From: an uncultured Prevotella sp.
GTDB taxonomy: Bacteria; Bacteroidota; Bacteroidia; Bacteroidales; Bacteroidaceae
Direction: 5' to 3'
Assembly: GCA_900543155.1 (NCBI GenBank)
Contig: UQQN01000007.1
Span: 1-40,877, forward strand
Length of the DNA: 40,877 bases
The position numbers and the translations under genes are program-made. Below are positions 40,754-40,877 of the stretch, one piece after another; within the stretch, counting starts at the first letter, position 1, and every line of letters begins with the position of its first letter. Below the pieces are notes generated by a model, which did no database searches, had not been told where the DNA came from, and was given only the letters and a program-made list of their open reading frames with translations.

Positions 40754-40822
40754 ATGTTTTAAGAATATTACTTCTAACTTTTCTCGGCTTTTTTATGGGG
40801 GCACGATCTTTGTGTTTCTAAT

Positions 40823-40842
40823 GGTAGGGTGTTCAAAATCCG
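40823..40842 (+). repeat. Copy D of the GGTAGGGTGTTCAAAATC motif
   Basis: GGTAGGGTGTTCAAAATCCG near the right edge of the window. Its first 18 bases are identical to copy A at 5921-5940 (opposite strand). Confidence 0.6.
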
Positions 40843-40877
40843 CCAAATTTTTCCACGCCATTTTATGTCAAATAAAT

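Overview
The window looks like a chromosomal segment of a Bacteroidota species, most likely a Prevotella-type Bacteroidales. The evidence is the promoter style (TAnnTTTG -7 boxes, no regular Shine-Dalgarno), Bacteroidota-only families (DUF4271, DUF6377, Omp28-like, GHL10), two secreted proteins with type IX secretion-like C-terminal tails, and a Bacteroidota-style division/cell-wall cluster. The genus is inferred, not shown. Most of the window is housekeeping DNA with intergenic regions rich in short repeats.

Left part (1-16290, all genes on the minus strand). Reading with transcription: maeB (malic enzyme fused to a phosphotransacetylase-like domain), a TPR lipoprotein-like/secreted protein, a GHL10 glycoside hydrolase-like protein, a small outer-membrane barrel protein bracketed by 24-base inverted repeats, two T9SS-type secreted proteins, then metK (SAM synthase), a LOG-family nucleotidase-like gene, a DUF4271 membrane protein, hemD, rnpA and yidD. 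metK has a good promoter about 260 bases upstream of its start, so it makes a long structured leader RNA. This is the best candidate for an undescribed or at least unannotated regulatory element here. Between metK and the secreted proteins lies about 0.9 kb of gene-free, repeat-rich DNA.

Middle (16300-34200, genes on plus). A tRNA-Thr(TGT) with a textbook promoter and terminator is followed by a pair of opposing 11-bp phased tandem arrays and two identical tRNA-Asn(GTT) genes on minus. Then come a PfkB-family (adenosine) kinase, an S41 C-terminal processing protease, and the dcw cluster mraZ-rsmH-ftsL-ftsI-murE-mraY-murD-ftsW. The mraZ promoter carries TGGGG operator repeats. The cluster stops at ftsW: murG-murC-ftsQ-ftsA-ftsZ are not here, and hisS follows 29 bases later. 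A MITE-like inverted repeat overlaps the hisS stop codon, before a GltD/NfnB-like oxidoreductase.

Right part (34200-40877). A compact, SusD-less alpha-galactoside locus: a DUF6377 transmembrane regulator (periplasmic TPR-like sensor, one membrane segment, cytoplasmic HTH) is divergent from a TonB-dependent receptor and a secreted GH36 alpha-galactosidase, which end at a strong terminator. The inferred logic is that the regulator senses a galactoside in the periplasm, the receptor brings it across the outer membrane and the GH36 enzyme removes galactose.

Across the window, a 14-18 base motif (core GTGTTCAAAATC) recurs at four gene borders. No CRISPR array, prophage, complete insertion sequence or rRNA gene was seen.
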